Shown: positions 52,373 to 61,552 of the stretch, in pieces
Position numbering within the stretch: position 1 is the first letter of the stretch
How the letters are laid out: every line of letters starts with the position of its first letter
Source of the DNA: Scandinavium hiltneri
GTDB lineage: Bacteria > Pseudomonadota > Gammaproteobacteria > Enterobacterales > Enterobacteriaceae
Assembly (NCBI RefSeq): GCF_024764835.1
Contig: NZ_JALIGE010000072.1
Span: 248,001 to 312,000 of the forward strand
Length of the DNA: 64,000 nucleotides
Reading direction: 5' to 3'
Position numbers and translations under genes: made by a program
The notes under the pieces: generated by a model
Database searches by the model: none
What the model was told of the DNA's origin: nothing
What the model saw: the letters and a program-made list of their open reading frames with translations, nothing else

Positions 52373-53649
52373 TTCCCCTCCCCGATGCGGTCGAGAACGG
52401 ATTTCACCATCGCGATGCCGTTCTGGCGTTCGGCTTTAACCGCCACGCGCAGGCGTTCATTGATCGCCGGAAGCTGACCGAGGGTGTCCGCCACCATCGC
52501 ACTGAGGCTACCGTCCAGCAGATGACGAATATCGATGGCCATTTCCGGCATCCCGAGCTGCTGCATGATCCCGGCGGATTTGTGTTCGTAGTTGATGGCA
52601 ATCGCCGGGGTATCGAAGTTCATCGAAATAATCGCGGAGTGCAGTCGCGTGCCGACGGTCAAATCACAGGCGCCGAGGATTTTGCCCATTTCCAGATCGT
52701 TAAGTTCATCCATCACCACGTGATAGCGCGACGGGTCGCTGATGTGTTTGTGCAGGTTCAGCGCCACCATGCGGTCGTCTTTGTTGTAGCTGTCGATCCC
52801 GGTACAGGTTGAGAGCGCAACCACCTGATAACCGGCGTCAATAATGCGGTTTACCACCCCGGCAAAGGCTTCTTCGTACGCCTGCTGAGTTGTGCCCAGG
52901 CGCTTATCAAACGGCGTCAGCTCACGCAGGGTGACGGCCACCGTTTTTTGCTGACCAATTTTGTTCAGCCAGTGTTCCACGGCATAGCTGGCGGTGTAAT
53001 CCTCGTCGTGATGATCGACCAGCCAGGCGGTATCAACGCCTTGCTCCACTTTGGCGGTGGTAATTTCACTGCGCTGCATCAGATTCAGGCTGACGGATTC
53101 ACGCAGGATCAGCGCGTCACACTGACCGAAAACGTAGTTCGCCAGCTGGTTAAACTGCGGATCCTGGAACGGGCCGACGCTGTGGCCAATCATGTACAAC
53201 GGCTTTTTCGCCATAAAGGTACAGAGCGCGTGTTCGAACTGCGGGGCGCCGTACAGGTCCACGAAGAACGAGCCGCCAACCTGAATAATCGCATCGTAAT
53301 TGCTGAGCAGACGGACAAAATCGGTAAAGCCCTGAGCGATGGCGATGTTGCGTAGTTTGCCGCTGTCGGTCACGCGGGAAAGCAGGACCTGGTGCTGATA
53401 GCGACGACGCAGAACTTTTTTGACGCGCCCCATCACGCCCGCCGCGCTGTTGTGCTGTTTCATCTGCGTATAAAGCGGATCGCCCATCACCGGGCGGTTG
53501 AGCAGCCAGGAAGAACTCACCGGGTAGCGGCTCATGACATCCACTTCGGCGTCTGGATTCAGGGTGTTAATGGCGTCCAGCAGGCCGCGCAAAATGGCGC
53601 TGTCGCCACGGTTGCCACAGGTGTGGTTGCCAAGGATCAATAATTTCAT
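52369..53649 (-). CDS. wcaK: Colanic acid pyruvyl transferase WcaK
   Basis: 426 residues of the polysaccharide pyruvyl transferase family; adds the pyruvate ketal to the terminal galactose of the colanic acid unit. NHTCGNRGDSAILRG near the N-terminus and GTRLHSAIISMNFDTPAIAI near the C-terminus are family hallmarks. It is 134 bp from wzxC, a gap that holds a REP-like palindrome. Confidence 0.94.
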   Translation of the reverse strand: MKLLILGNHTCGNRGDSAILRGLLDAINTLNPDAEVDVMSRYPVSSSWLLNRPVMGDPLYTQMKQHNSAAGVMGRVKKVLRRRYQHQVLLSRVTDSGKLRNIAIAQGFTDFVRLLSNYDAIIQVGGSFFVDLYGAPQFEHALCTFMAKKPLYMIGHSVGPFQDPQFNQLANYVFGQCDALILRESVSLNLMQRSEITTAKVEQGVDTAWLVDHHDEDYTASYAVEHWLNKIGQQKTVAVTLRELTPFDKRLGTTQQAYEEAFAGVVNRIIDAGYQVVALSTCTGIDSYNKDDRMVALNLHKHISDPSRYHVVMDELNDLEMGKILGACDLTVGTRLHSAIISMNFDTPAIAINYEHKSAGIMQQLGMPEMAIDIRHLLDGSLSAMVADTLGQLPAINERLRVAVKAERQNGIAMVKSVLDRIGEGK

Positions 53650-53740
53650 GTGTGACCTCTTAATCGGGGTTCTTAATCCATCGGGTGCGGCCTGATGCCC
53701 TCACCCCGGTCCTCCCAAGGAAAGGGAGAAACAATATTGT

Positions 53741-53770
53741 GTAGGCCCGGCAAGCACAGCGCCGCCGGGC
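53741..53770. repeat. REP-like palindrome between wzxC and wcaK
   Basis: GCCCGGC...GCCGCCGGGC forms the imperfect stem typical of enterobacterial REP units. Just beside it (53697-53730) is a CTCACCCCGGTCCTCCC...GGGAGAA hairpin, another common small repeat. Such elements often stabilise or fine-tune segments of long operon messages. Confidence 0.65.
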
Positions 53771-53783
53771 AAAAGCGTCATCG

Positions 53784-55262
53784 CTAACCCGCCCGCAGCA
53801 GCACTTTCATTTTTTCGCTGCGGCACAGCTGGCGCTTCATTTCCACCACCAGCGGATGGCGCGAAAACAGAATCATCAGGGCGAACGCCAGCGCACCGGC
53901 GCCAATCTGAATCACCAGCAGCAGCGGCAGCGATAACGCACCCTTCAGCGCCACGCCGAGGCCATAGCTCACCGCCAGCGTCGGCAGCGACAGGTAAAAC
54001 GGCAGCCATAAACTCAGGATGTACTGACGATAGCTCGAGCCCAGCACCGGTTTGATCATCACGAAGTAGCTCAGAACGGTATTCACCACCTGCACCAGCA
54101 GGAAGCCGAGCGTCACGCCGAGCGCGCCCGCCATGTGGCCGCCGACAATAATCGCCGGGATGAACAGGAAGGTTTTGAACACGTTGAATTTAAAGCTGAT
54201 ATCCACGCGGGCTTTTGCCATCAGCAGGGAACCAATCGGGTTGCCGACCGAGCGCAGTAAACCCACCACGCACAACAGTTGCAGGACAGGCACAATGCTG
54301 ACCCACTTCTCACCGAACACCAGCGGTACCACGTTGTTGCTGACCACCATCAGGCCCAGCAGTACCGGGAAGTTGATGATACCGACAACCGACAGCAGCT
54401 TGTAAAAGTTGACGCGCAGCTTGGCGGTGTCGTCCTGAATCTTGGCGAACGCCGGGAACAGCACACGGGTGATAATCGGGTTGAGCTTCATCGGCGGCAC
54501 TACCGCGACGTTGTAGGCCAGGTTATAGCCGCCCGCCACGCTCGCGCCGAGAATACGCGCCAGCACCAATGTAGACAGGTTGGTATTGACGTAGTTGATG
54601 ATGCTGTCGGCAGTCAGCCATGCGCCAAAGCGCAGGTTCGACGAAACGGATGCCAGCGAGAAATGCAGCCCCGGACGGTAAATCCGGCGGCCAAACCAGC
54701 CGAACAGCAGCGTACGCACGGCGCTGTTCACCAGGTAACCGAGAATGGCGGTCATCGCCAGCGGCCAGAAATGGGCGCTAACCACCGTGAAAGTGAAACC
54801 AGCCAGCACGGCGGAGGTTTCAATCATGCCAATCTTGCTGAATTCGAGCTCTTTTTGCATCAGCGCGCGGAACTGCTGCCCGTGCGGGATAACCACAAAG
54901 GCAAACGACAGCGTGCGCATCAGCGGCGCCAGATCCCGGTTATGCAACACCTCGGCAATCACGCCGCTCAGGGAAAACACCAGCGCAAACACTGCGATCC
55001 CCAACCCGACGTTCAGCCAGTAAAGCGTGGTCAGTTCGAGATGGCTGATTTCTTTGCGCTGAATAATGGAGTTGGCGATGCCGAAATCCGACAGCGTATC
55101 CGCCAGGGCGATGATCACCAGCGAGACGGTGAGCAGGCCAAACTGGTGATTATCGATGATTCGCGCCAGCACGGTCATCTGCACCAGTCCCAGACCGATG
55201 ATGACCACCGTGGCCATGGCGGACCATTTCGCGCCGCTGATGGTTTTCTCTCTCAGGCTCAT
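53784..55262 (-). CDS. wzxC: Colanic acid repeat-unit flippase WzxC
   Basis: Polysaccharide transporter with about 12-14 hydrophobic helices, 492 residues, translocating undecaprenyl-PP-linked colanic acid repeats. The SGAKWSAMATVVIIGLGLVQ start and NSIIQRKEISH are typical of E. coli WzxC. It belongs to colanic acid, not to the O-antigen locus, which has its own ABC exporter. Confidence 0.95.
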   Translation of the reverse strand: MSLREKTISGAKWSAMATVVIIGLGLVQMTVLARIIDNHQFGLLTVSLVIIALADTLSDFGIANSIIQRKEISHLELTTLYWLNVGLGIAVFALVFSLSGVIAEVLHNRDLAPLMRTLSFAFVVIPHGQQFRALMQKELEFSKIGMIETSAVLAGFTFTVVSAHFWPLAMTAILGYLVNSAVRTLLFGWFGRRIYRPGLHFSLASVSSNLRFGAWLTADSIINYVNTNLSTLVLARILGASVAGGYNLAYNVAVVPPMKLNPIITRVLFPAFAKIQDDTAKLRVNFYKLLSVVGIINFPVLLGLMVVSNNVVPLVFGEKWVSIVPVLQLLCVVGLLRSVGNPIGSLLMAKARVDISFKFNVFKTFLFIPAIIVGGHMAGALGVTLGFLLVQVVNTVLSYFVMIKPVLGSSYRQYILSLWLPFYLSLPTLAVSYGLGVALKGALSLPLLLVIQIGAGALAFALMILFSRHPLVVEMKRQLCRSEKMKVLLRAG

Positions 55263-55271
55263 GTCACTCCC

Positions 55272-56666
55272 TCAATATGCTGCTTTGTTGACAAAGCCTT
55301 TGAAAATCGTCAGGAAAACGATACGGATATCGAACCACAGGCTCCATTCACGGATGTATTCCAGGTCGAACTCGATACGTTTTTCCATTTTTTCCAGGGT
55401 GTCGGTTTCCCCGCGCCAGCCGTTAATCTGCGCCCAGCCGGTAATGCCCGGTTTGACCTTGTGGCGCAGCATGTAGCCTTCAATCAGCTGACGATACTGT
55501 TCGTTATGCGCCACCGCGTGCGGACGCGGGCCGACAATCGACATCCCGCCGGTCAGCACATTGATGAACTGCGGCAGTTCGTCGAGAGAGGTGCGGCGCA
55601 GGAAGTTACCGACCCGGGTGACGCGCGGATCGTTCTGCGTGGCCTGGGTCACCACCGCGTCGTTTTCCATCACGCGCATTGAACGGAATTTCCACACTTT
55701 GATCGCCTTGCCGTCCATGCCGTAGCGGGTCTGGCGGAAGATAACCGGGCCCGGCGACGTGATTTTGACCGCCAGCGCGATACAGGCCAGCACCGGGGAA
55801 ATCAACAGCAGGATAATCGTCGCCAGCACAATGTCTTCCACCCGTTTAATCACCCGGTTGAGGCCGGACAGCGGCGTGTCATACAGCGGCACCACCGGCA
55901 CGCCGTTCACTTCGTCGATGCGGGAATGCAGAATGTTGAAGGTGAACACGTCAGGAATGAGGATCACTGAACAAGTGGTGTCAGCCAGCTCGCGCACCAG
56001 GTCTTTAATGCAGGCTTCGTCTTGCATGGTCAGCGCGATGTAGACGTTATGAATTTTTCCCGCGCGGGCATCTTCCAGCAGCTGCTGATAGTTGCCCGCC
56101 CAGTCGGCATTCACGCCACCCGGTTTCGGATCGTGATAGCTGCCCACCACGTCAAAACCCAGCCACGGCTGGTTGCGGAAGCTATCCAGCAGCACCTGCC
56201 CCGCAGGCATATCACCCGCGACGGCCACCTGACGAATGTTATAGCCGCGGTTACGCAGCCAGCCCACGCCGAAGCGGATAAACGCCCGGCACGCCACCAT
56301 CCCGCAGGTGCTCAGCAAATACCAGGCCAGCCACACAGCCAGGCTGTTATTGAAATCATCATTGAAGGCCAGCACACCGGCACAGAGGATCAGCGCCAGG
56401 GTCCAGTTTTGCAGGAGTAACAGCAGCTCGGTGGTCATGCGCACGCCGCGCCACGAGCGGTAAAAATCAGTCATACCGCCAATCATCTGAAACGCCACCA
56501 GGGTGACCAGCGCCATCATCAGATGCATGTAGGAAAACGGCAATGCTGCGCCTTTACAGACCACCCACAGCCCACCAAACATAATGGTAATGTCGGAGAA
56601 TCGCTGCACCATTGAAATTAACGATGCATTGGTTTTGGCTCGCTCGCGCTTTCTTAGAGTCGTCAT
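55272..56666 (-). CDS. wcaJ: Undecaprenyl-phosphate glucose-1-phosphate transferase WcaJ
   Basis: 464 residues; starts the colanic acid unit by moving glucose 1-phosphate onto undecaprenyl phosphate. Four N-terminal hydrophobic helices and a Rossmann-like middle (~145-265), then the bacterial sugar transferase domain (~270-464) with KVWKFRSMRV, LDELPQFINVL and GPRPHA. In the gap before it lies an ERIC element. Confidence 0.95.
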   Translation of the reverse strand: MTTLRKRERAKTNASLISMVQRFSDITIMFGGLWVVCKGAALPFSYMHLMMALVTLVAFQMIGGMTDFYRSWRGVRMTTELLLLLQNWTLALILCAGVLAFNDDFNNSLAVWLAWYLLSTCGMVACRAFIRFGVGWLRNRGYNIRQVAVAGDMPAGQVLLDSFRNQPWLGFDVVGSYHDPKPGGVNADWAGNYQQLLEDARAGKIHNVYIALTMQDEACIKDLVRELADTTCSVILIPDVFTFNILHSRIDEVNGVPVVPLYDTPLSGLNRVIKRVEDIVLATIILLLISPVLACIALAVKITSPGPVIFRQTRYGMDGKAIKVWKFRSMRVMENDAVVTQATQNDPRVTRVGNFLRRTSLDELPQFINVLTGGMSIVGPRPHAVAHNEQYRQLIEGYMLRHKVKPGITGWAQINGWRGETDTLEKMEKRIEFDLEYIREWSLWFDIRIVFLTIFKGFVNKAAY

Positions 56667-56712
56667 CGTTGTTCCTGTTAAAAGTGTCCATCTCTGTATG
56701 AGAGAAGGTCTG

Positions 56713-56839
56713 AATACACAAAATCATTCGCGTTGCATCGCGGCGGCAAGCCTGAGGATCCCCGGGAGCAGAGATAACTCTGTGACCGGGGTCCGAGGAC
56801 GCAGCCAACAAAGAGGCAGCGTGAAGAATGATGTGTATT
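56713..56839. repeat. ERIC element between cpsG and wcaJ
   Basis: Exactly 127 bp between 8 bp inverted repeats AATACACA (56713-56720) and TGTGTATT (56832-56839). The core (CCCCGGGAGC, then GTGACCGGGGT and the CGCAGCCAAC stretch) is recognisably ERIC, in the opposite sense to 5371-5495. Its last base is the last base of the cpsG stop codon. Confidence 0.88.
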
Positions 56840-58209
56840 TATTGGTTCAGCAGCGCCAGAATGTCCCTTGTTTTGGCTTCCATCAGCGTCGTATCTCCGC
56901 GCGACTCGACGTTCAGGCGCACCACCGGTTCGGTGTTGGACGAGCGCAGGTTGAAACGCCAGTCTTCGAACGCCAGGCTGATGCCGTCGGTGCGGTCAAT
57001 TTCCAGCGCGTGCTGCGCGAAATGCTGCTCCACGCGAGCAATGGCGCTAACCGGTTCGGCCAGCGTGCTGTTGATTTCGCCGCTCGCCGGGAAGGCCGCC
57101 ATGCGGTCACGCACCAGTTCGCCGAGGGTTTTGCCCTTCAGACACAGCAGCTCAGTCACCAGCAGCCACGGGATCATCCCGCTGTCACAGTAGGCAAAAT
57201 CGCGGAAGTAATGATGGGCGCTCATTTCGCCGCCGTAGATGGCGTCTTCCTGGCGCATACGTTCTTTGATGAACGCGTGTCCGGTTTTCGACATCACCGG
57301 CGTGCCGCCCGCCAGATTCACCACGTCGACGGTGTTCCAGGAGAGGCGCGGGTCGTGAATGATGCGCTCGCCAGGCTGCTTTTCGAGGAACGCTTCCGCC
57401 AGCAGGCCGACGATGTAGTAGCCCTCGATAAACTGCCCGTTTTCGTCGAACAGGAAGCAGCGGTCGAAATCACCGTCAAAGGCGATGCCCATGTCCGCGT
57501 CGTGTTCGATAACCGCGTTGCGGGTATCATCGCGACACTCCGGCAGCAGCGGGTTCGGAATACCGTTCGGGAAATTGCCGTCCGGGGTGTTGTGGACTTT
57601 GATGAACGTCACCGGCAGGTTCAGGGCCTGGAAGCGGGCTTCCAGGGCGTCAATCACCGGGCCAGCCGCGCCGTTACCGGAGTTGATCACCAGTTTCAGC
57701 GGCTTGAGGTTCGCCGTATCGATGTAGCCCATCAGATGGTCGATATAGGCTTTTTGCAGGTCGATTTTCTGATAGCTGCCGCGTTTAGATTCAACCACCG
57801 GTGGGAAGTCGTTGGCCTCTGCCAGGCGCTGCACGTCGCGCAGGCCGGTGTCGCCACTGATAGGGCGCGCGCCTTCACGCACCAGCTTCATGCCGTTGTA
57901 ATCCATCGGGTTATGGCTGGCGGTGACTTCGATACCGCCGTCCACGCCGAGGTGGAAGGTAGCGAAATAGATTTCTTCGGTCCCGGACAGACCGATATCC
58001 AGCACGTCGACGCCCGCATCGCGCAGGCCTTTCGCCAGCGCCATTTTCAGCGTTTCGCTGGTGAGACGCACATCGCCGCCGAGTACGATGGTTTTCGGTT
58101 TCAGGAATTCGCCGTACGCGCGACCGATGCGCCAGGCGATGTCTTCGTTCAGCTCTTCACCCAGCTTGCCGCGAATATCGTAGGCTTTAAAACAGGTTAA
58201 TGTGGTCAT
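56839..58209 (-). CDS. cpsG: Phosphomannomutase CpsG (ManB)
   Basis: 456 residues; turns mannose 6-phosphate into mannose 1-phosphate for GDP-mannose. ATG 58209 (MTTLTCFKAYDIRG) aligns with E. coli; the ORF runs seven codons further. The phosphoserine loop is TASHNP with S98, and the metal loop is DGDFDR. Its TAA stop abuts an ERIC element; a second ERIC lies between it and cpsB, a feature not usual for this operon in E. coli as I recall. Confidence 0.95.
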   Translation of the reverse strand: MTTLTCFKAYDIRGKLGEELNEDIAWRIGRAYGEFLKPKTIVLGGDVRLTSETLKMALAKGLRDAGVDVLDIGLSGTEEIYFATFHLGVDGGIEVTASHNPMDYNGMKLVREGARPISGDTGLRDVQRLAEANDFPPVVESKRGSYQKIDLQKAYIDHLMGYIDTANLKPLKLVINSGNGAAGPVIDALEARFQALNLPVTFIKVHNTPDGNFPNGIPNPLLPECRDDTRNAVIEHDADMGIAFDGDFDRCFLFDENGQFIEGYYIVGLLAEAFLEKQPGERIIHDPRLSWNTVDVVNLAGGTPVMSKTGHAFIKERMRQEDAIYGGEMSAHHYFRDFAYCDSGMIPWLLVTELLCLKGKTLGELVRDRMAAFPASGEINSTLAEPVSAIARVEQHFAQHALEIDRTDGISLAFEDWRFNLRSSNTEPVVRLNVESRGDTTLMEAKTRDILALLNQ

Positions 58210-58273
58210 GTTTTTACCCTTTTCAGGCAACAGTTAGCCCTCTCCAGTACGGAGAAAATTATTTAGTAAAATG

Positions 58274-58400
58274 TATAACCATTAGATTTCGCGTTGCAGG
58301 AAGGCGGCAACTGCGTACATCGCCGGGAGCTTAGTAAACTAAGTGACCGGTGTGTGCAAAGGAAGCCAACGCACCTGCAGCGTGAAAGATGATGGTTAGA
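58274..58400. repeat. ERIC element between cpsB and cpsG
   Basis: About 127 bp with inverted ends TAACCA (58276-58281) and TGGTTA (58393-58398) and the ERIC core GCCGGGAGCTTAGTAAACTA, then AGTGACCGG and GCCAACGCACCTGCAGCGTG. Read leftward, the TAA stop of cpsB (58396-58398) is part of the repeat end. Confidence 0.88.
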
Positions 58401-59832
58401 TGCGTCCGTAGCGATCCTGGAACCGCACAATATCGTCCTCTTCGAGGTACGAGCCGGAGCGGACTTCAATCAGGTCGAGTGGGATCTTGCCGGGGTTTTC
58501 CAGGCAGTGCGTGGCCCCTAGCGGAATGTAGATGGACTCGTTTTCGCCCAGCAGCTTCACGTCATCATTGATGGTCACCTTCGCGGTGCCCGCCACGACA
58601 ATCCAGTGTTCGGCGCGGTGATGGTGCATCTGTACCGACAGCCCCTCGCCTGCCTTCACGGTGATGCGTTTCACCTGATAGCGTTCGCCGGAATCGATGG
58701 AGTCATATTTCCCCCACGGGCGGTACACTTCGCGGTGAATGTGGTGCTCGTGGCGACCGTCGGCCTTGATGCGCTCGACGACTTTTTTCACGTCCTGCAC
58801 CGAATTACGGTCGGCGATAAGCACCGCGTCTTTGGTCTGCACCACCACCAAATCTTTGACGCCCACGGTCGTGACCAGGCCGGATTCCGCGTACACGTAG
58901 CTGTTTTCCGTTTTATGGCTGATGACGTCGCCGTGATGCACGTTGCCTTCGGCGGTGTGGTTACTGATTTCCCACAGGGAAGACCATGAACCGACGTCGC
59001 TCCAGCCCGCGTCCATTGGCACCACGACGGCATCGGCAGTGCGTTCCATCACCGCGTAGTCGATGGATTCTTCCGGGCAGGCCAGGAACGCCGCTTCGTC
59101 GACGCGGATAAAATCGAGATCCGGGTCGACGACGCTCATCGCCTTTTCACAGGCCTGCATGATGTCCGGACGGAATTTGCTCAGCTCTTCGAGATAACGT
59201 CCGGCGCGGAACAGGAACATGCCGCTGTTCCAGTAATATTCGCCGCTGGACACGTACGCCTGCGCGGTCTCGAGATTCGGTTTTTCAACAAACTGCGCCA
59301 CGTTAAACGCCACGGCGTCTTTTTCGCCGGGGCAAACGTCACCGCGGCGGATGTAGCCGTAGCCGGTTTCCGGCTGGTCCGGCACGATGCCGAAGGTCAC
59401 CAGTTTGCCGCTTTCGGCGTAAGGCACCGCGTCACGAACCGCATCGCGAAACGCATCTTCGTTCTGAATCACGTGGTCAGCCGCCAGTACCAGCATCAGC
59501 GGGTCGCCGTTCGGGCAGCTGCGCTTTGCCGCCAGCGCCGCCAGCGCAATGGCGGGCGCGGTGTTGCGCCCTGCCGGTTCGAGAATAATGTTCTCGGTCA
59601 GCTTATCCAGTTTGCGCAGCTGTTCAGCGACGATAAAACGGTGCTGTTCGTTACAGATAACCACCGGGCTTTCGCACTCCACGCCCTGCAGGCGGTTAAC
59701 GGTGGACTGCAGCATGGTCAGGTCGCCTTTCAGGCACAGGAACTGCTTAGGATAAAGTACCCGGGACAGCGGCCATAAACGGCTGCCGGAGCCACCGGCC
59801 ATCACTACCGGAAAGAGTTGTGTCTGACTCAT
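58396..59832 (-). CDS. cpsB: Mannose-1-phosphate guanylyltransferase CpsB (ManC)
   Basis: 478 residues from ATG 59832; an ATG one codon earlier is also possible. Makes GDP-mannose, the precursor of GDP-fucose. N-terminal nucleotidyltransferase domain (~1-290) with AGGSGSRLWPLSR, and C-terminal cupin (~330-478) with SVQMHHHRAEHW, as in type II PMI/GMP proteins; the phosphomannose isomerase activity is usually absent in E. coli CpsB. The start overlaps the wcaI stop. Its final TAA lies in an ERIC terminal repeat. Confidence 0.95.
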   Translation of the reverse strand: MSQTQLFPVVMAGGSGSRLWPLSRVLYPKQFLCLKGDLTMLQSTVNRLQGVECESPVVICNEQHRFIVAEQLRKLDKLTENIILEPAGRNTAPAIALAALAAKRSCPNGDPLMLVLAADHVIQNEDAFRDAVRDAVPYAESGKLVTFGIVPDQPETGYGYIRRGDVCPGEKDAVAFNVAQFVEKPNLETAQAYVSSGEYYWNSGMFLFRAGRYLEELSKFRPDIMQACEKAMSVVDPDLDFIRVDEAAFLACPEESIDYAVMERTADAVVVPMDAGWSDVGSWSSLWEISNHTAEGNVHHGDVISHKTENSYVYAESGLVTTVGVKDLVVVQTKDAVLIADRNSVQDVKKVVERIKADGRHEHHIHREVYRPWGKYDSIDSGERYQVKRITVKAGEGLSVQMHHHRAEHWIVVAGTAKVTINDDVKLLGENESIYIPLGATHCLENPGKIPLDLIEVRSGSYLEEDDIVRFQDRYGRI

Positions 59833-61073
59833 CATTTAACCCCGACGTCTTGAGAGGAAATATCAGCTATAAATTGTTTCAGCACGTTCGTCTTTTCGAG
59901 CGTGCGTTCGGCGTAATCGCCTGCAATCACGTTGTGGTGCGGCATCAATAGCGCCTGTTCGATACCGTCGACCAGCGCCGGAACCGACTCGGGCTCCACG
60001 CACACCGCGATACCCGGATGCGCATCGCACAGCTGGCCGAGCTCGGTGGTGGCTTCAGCGGTGATCACCGCATTGCCGCCCACCGCCAGAATATTGGTCA
60101 GTTTCGACGGCAGAACCGCGTCCGCCGCGCCGCGCTTCTGGATAACCAGATGGCAGTCGGCCATTTTCAACAGCGCGGGCAGCGCTTCGTAAGACTGCAA
60201 CGGGAAGAAGCGCACGTTAGTCAGGCCGCGTTCGGCGACCTGTTTTTCCAGGCGCGCTTTCCCCCCGCCCTGCCCGACAATCACGAACAGCCACGGTTTG
60301 TCCTGCAACTGCCCGGCGGCAGCAACGACGTTTTCCAGCCCCTGCTTCTCACCGATGTTGCCGGAGTAGAGAATAATTTTGCGGTCGGCGGGCAGGCCCA
60401 GCTGCTCACGTAAAATCACGACCTGGGTCGGATTGACATCACGAAAACGCGCCACTTCGGACCAGTTAGGGAAGAAAATGACTTTCTCCTGCGCCACGCC
60501 TTTTTCCTGCGCTTTGTTCATCATTGAGCGCGAAATCGTGGACACGTTGTCGACGTTATGCAGGCCGCTACGCTCAAAACGGCTGGCGAGTTTCGCCACC
60601 GTGCCGCCTTCGCCTTTTCCGGCCATGCCCAGACCGAGCATCGCATCCACTTCATAATCCTGAATGTGCAGCAGCGTGCGCGCGCCGGAGAGTTTCGCCA
60701 GCAGCCGCATGCCCGGGGTGCAAAACAGCGTCGGCACCACACCGATGATCCGGTCCGGTTTCCAGCGACGTTGCGCCATCAGCGGGAAGAAACTGCTCAG
60801 CGCAAAGCTGCCGAGGTGAATCAGGCGCTTGAGCGTCGATGGCTGTTTCGGCACATACAGCGGGCAGCGCCAGACGGTAGCGGCCCCCTCTTCGCGGCGA
60901 TAACGCCATGCGGAGTAGCGCTCGCCAATTTTCCATTCCGGGTAATACGGCGGCGCGGTTATCACGCGCACGTCGTGCCCTTCCTGCGCCATCCACTCCA
61001 CCATTTCACCGGTGTATTTACCGATACCGGTCAGTTCGGGCGAGTAGTTGATTCCATAGACGAGGATTTTCAT
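59832..61073 (-). CDS. wcaI: Colanic acid fucosyl/glycosyltransferase WcaI
   Basis: GT4 glycosyltransferase, 413 residues, thought to add the first fucose of the colanic acid unit. NYSPELTGIGKYTGEMVEW near the N-terminus binds the acceptor side, and LYSGNIGEKQGLENVV and the late ADAVLPSKLTNILAVGG are donor-site motifs. Four-base overlaps at both ends (with wcaH and cpsB). Confidence 0.94.
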   Translation of the reverse strand: MKILVYGINYSPELTGIGKYTGEMVEWMAQEGHDVRVITAPPYYPEWKIGERYSAWRYRREEGAATVWRCPLYVPKQPSTLKRLIHLGSFALSSFFPLMAQRRWKPDRIIGVVPTLFCTPGMRLLAKLSGARTLLHIQDYEVDAMLGLGMAGKGEGGTVAKLASRFERSGLHNVDNVSTISRSMMNKAQEKGVAQEKVIFFPNWSEVARFRDVNPTQVVILREQLGLPADRKIILYSGNIGEKQGLENVVAAAGQLQDKPWLFVIVGQGGGKARLEKQVAERGLTNVRFFPLQSYEALPALLKMADCHLVIQKRGAADAVLPSKLTNILAVGGNAVITAEATTELGQLCDAHPGIAVCVEPESVPALVDGIEQALLMPHHNVIAGDYAERTLEKTNVLKQFIADISSQDVGVK

Positions 61074-61549
61074 AAACCCGGTGCCTCTGCGCGTTTCTCT
61101 TCGAGGAAGTAAGCGCGACTGTTGTCGTGGACATTGTCCGCCGCCAGCAGTGCGTCCTGTGTCAGCCAGCGATAGTCGTTGTGCTGCGCAGTCGGCAGTT
61201 GCAGGCTATCGACGTCAACTTTCAGGCGGAATCCCAGCACCACGTAATGGGTGCTGAAATCGGTGCCGGAAAAATTGTCGTCGTAGAAATGCTGCCAGAC
61301 ACCGTAAAACTGGCCTGCCGACATCGGCAGGCGCAGGCCTAACTCGGCTTCGGTCAGGCGCATAAAGGCACGGCTAAGTGTTTCATCTTTCTGCACTCGC
61401 CCGCCCGGCACGAACCAGTAGCCCTGTGCCGGACGGTTATTACGTTTCCCGAGCAGAAATTCGCCCTGAGCGTTCTCCACAACCAAATCAATCGAGATGA
61501 GTGGCGTCGAACGCACCACGGTGGCAAAATCTTCTGGCTTCAGAAACAT
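61070..61549 (-). CDS. wcaH: GDP-mannose mannosyl hydrolase WcaH (Gmm)
   Basis: 159-residue Nudix-family hydrolase splitting GDP-mannose (and GDP-glucose) to the sugar and GDP. The Nudix box begins GGRVQKDETLSRAFMRL and has the altered glutamate pattern known for Gmm enzymes, which attack carbon rather than phosphorus. It could tune the GDP-mannose/GDP-fucose balance. Three bases separate it from the fcl stop. Confidence 0.94.
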   Translation of the reverse strand: MFLKPEDFATVVRSTPLISIDLVVENAQGEFLLGKRNNRPAQGYWFVPGGRVQKDETLSRAFMRLTEAELGLRLPMSAGQFYGVWQHFYDDNFSGTDFSTHYVVLGFRLKVDVDSLQLPTAQHNDYRWLTQDALLAADNVHDNSRAYFLEEKRAEAPGL

Positions 61550-61552
61550 GGT

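Noticed and set aside
54279..55682. 467-codon open frame on the + strand
   Set aside because: It is antisense to wzxC and wcaJ, which are full-length and clearly recognisable. The translation is rich in R, H, Q and E without any family motif, as expected for the mirror of GC-rich genes.
56584..58200. 538-codon open frame on the + strand
   Set aside because: Antisense to cpsG and running through an ERIC element; no recognisable domain, composition typical of a shadow frame.
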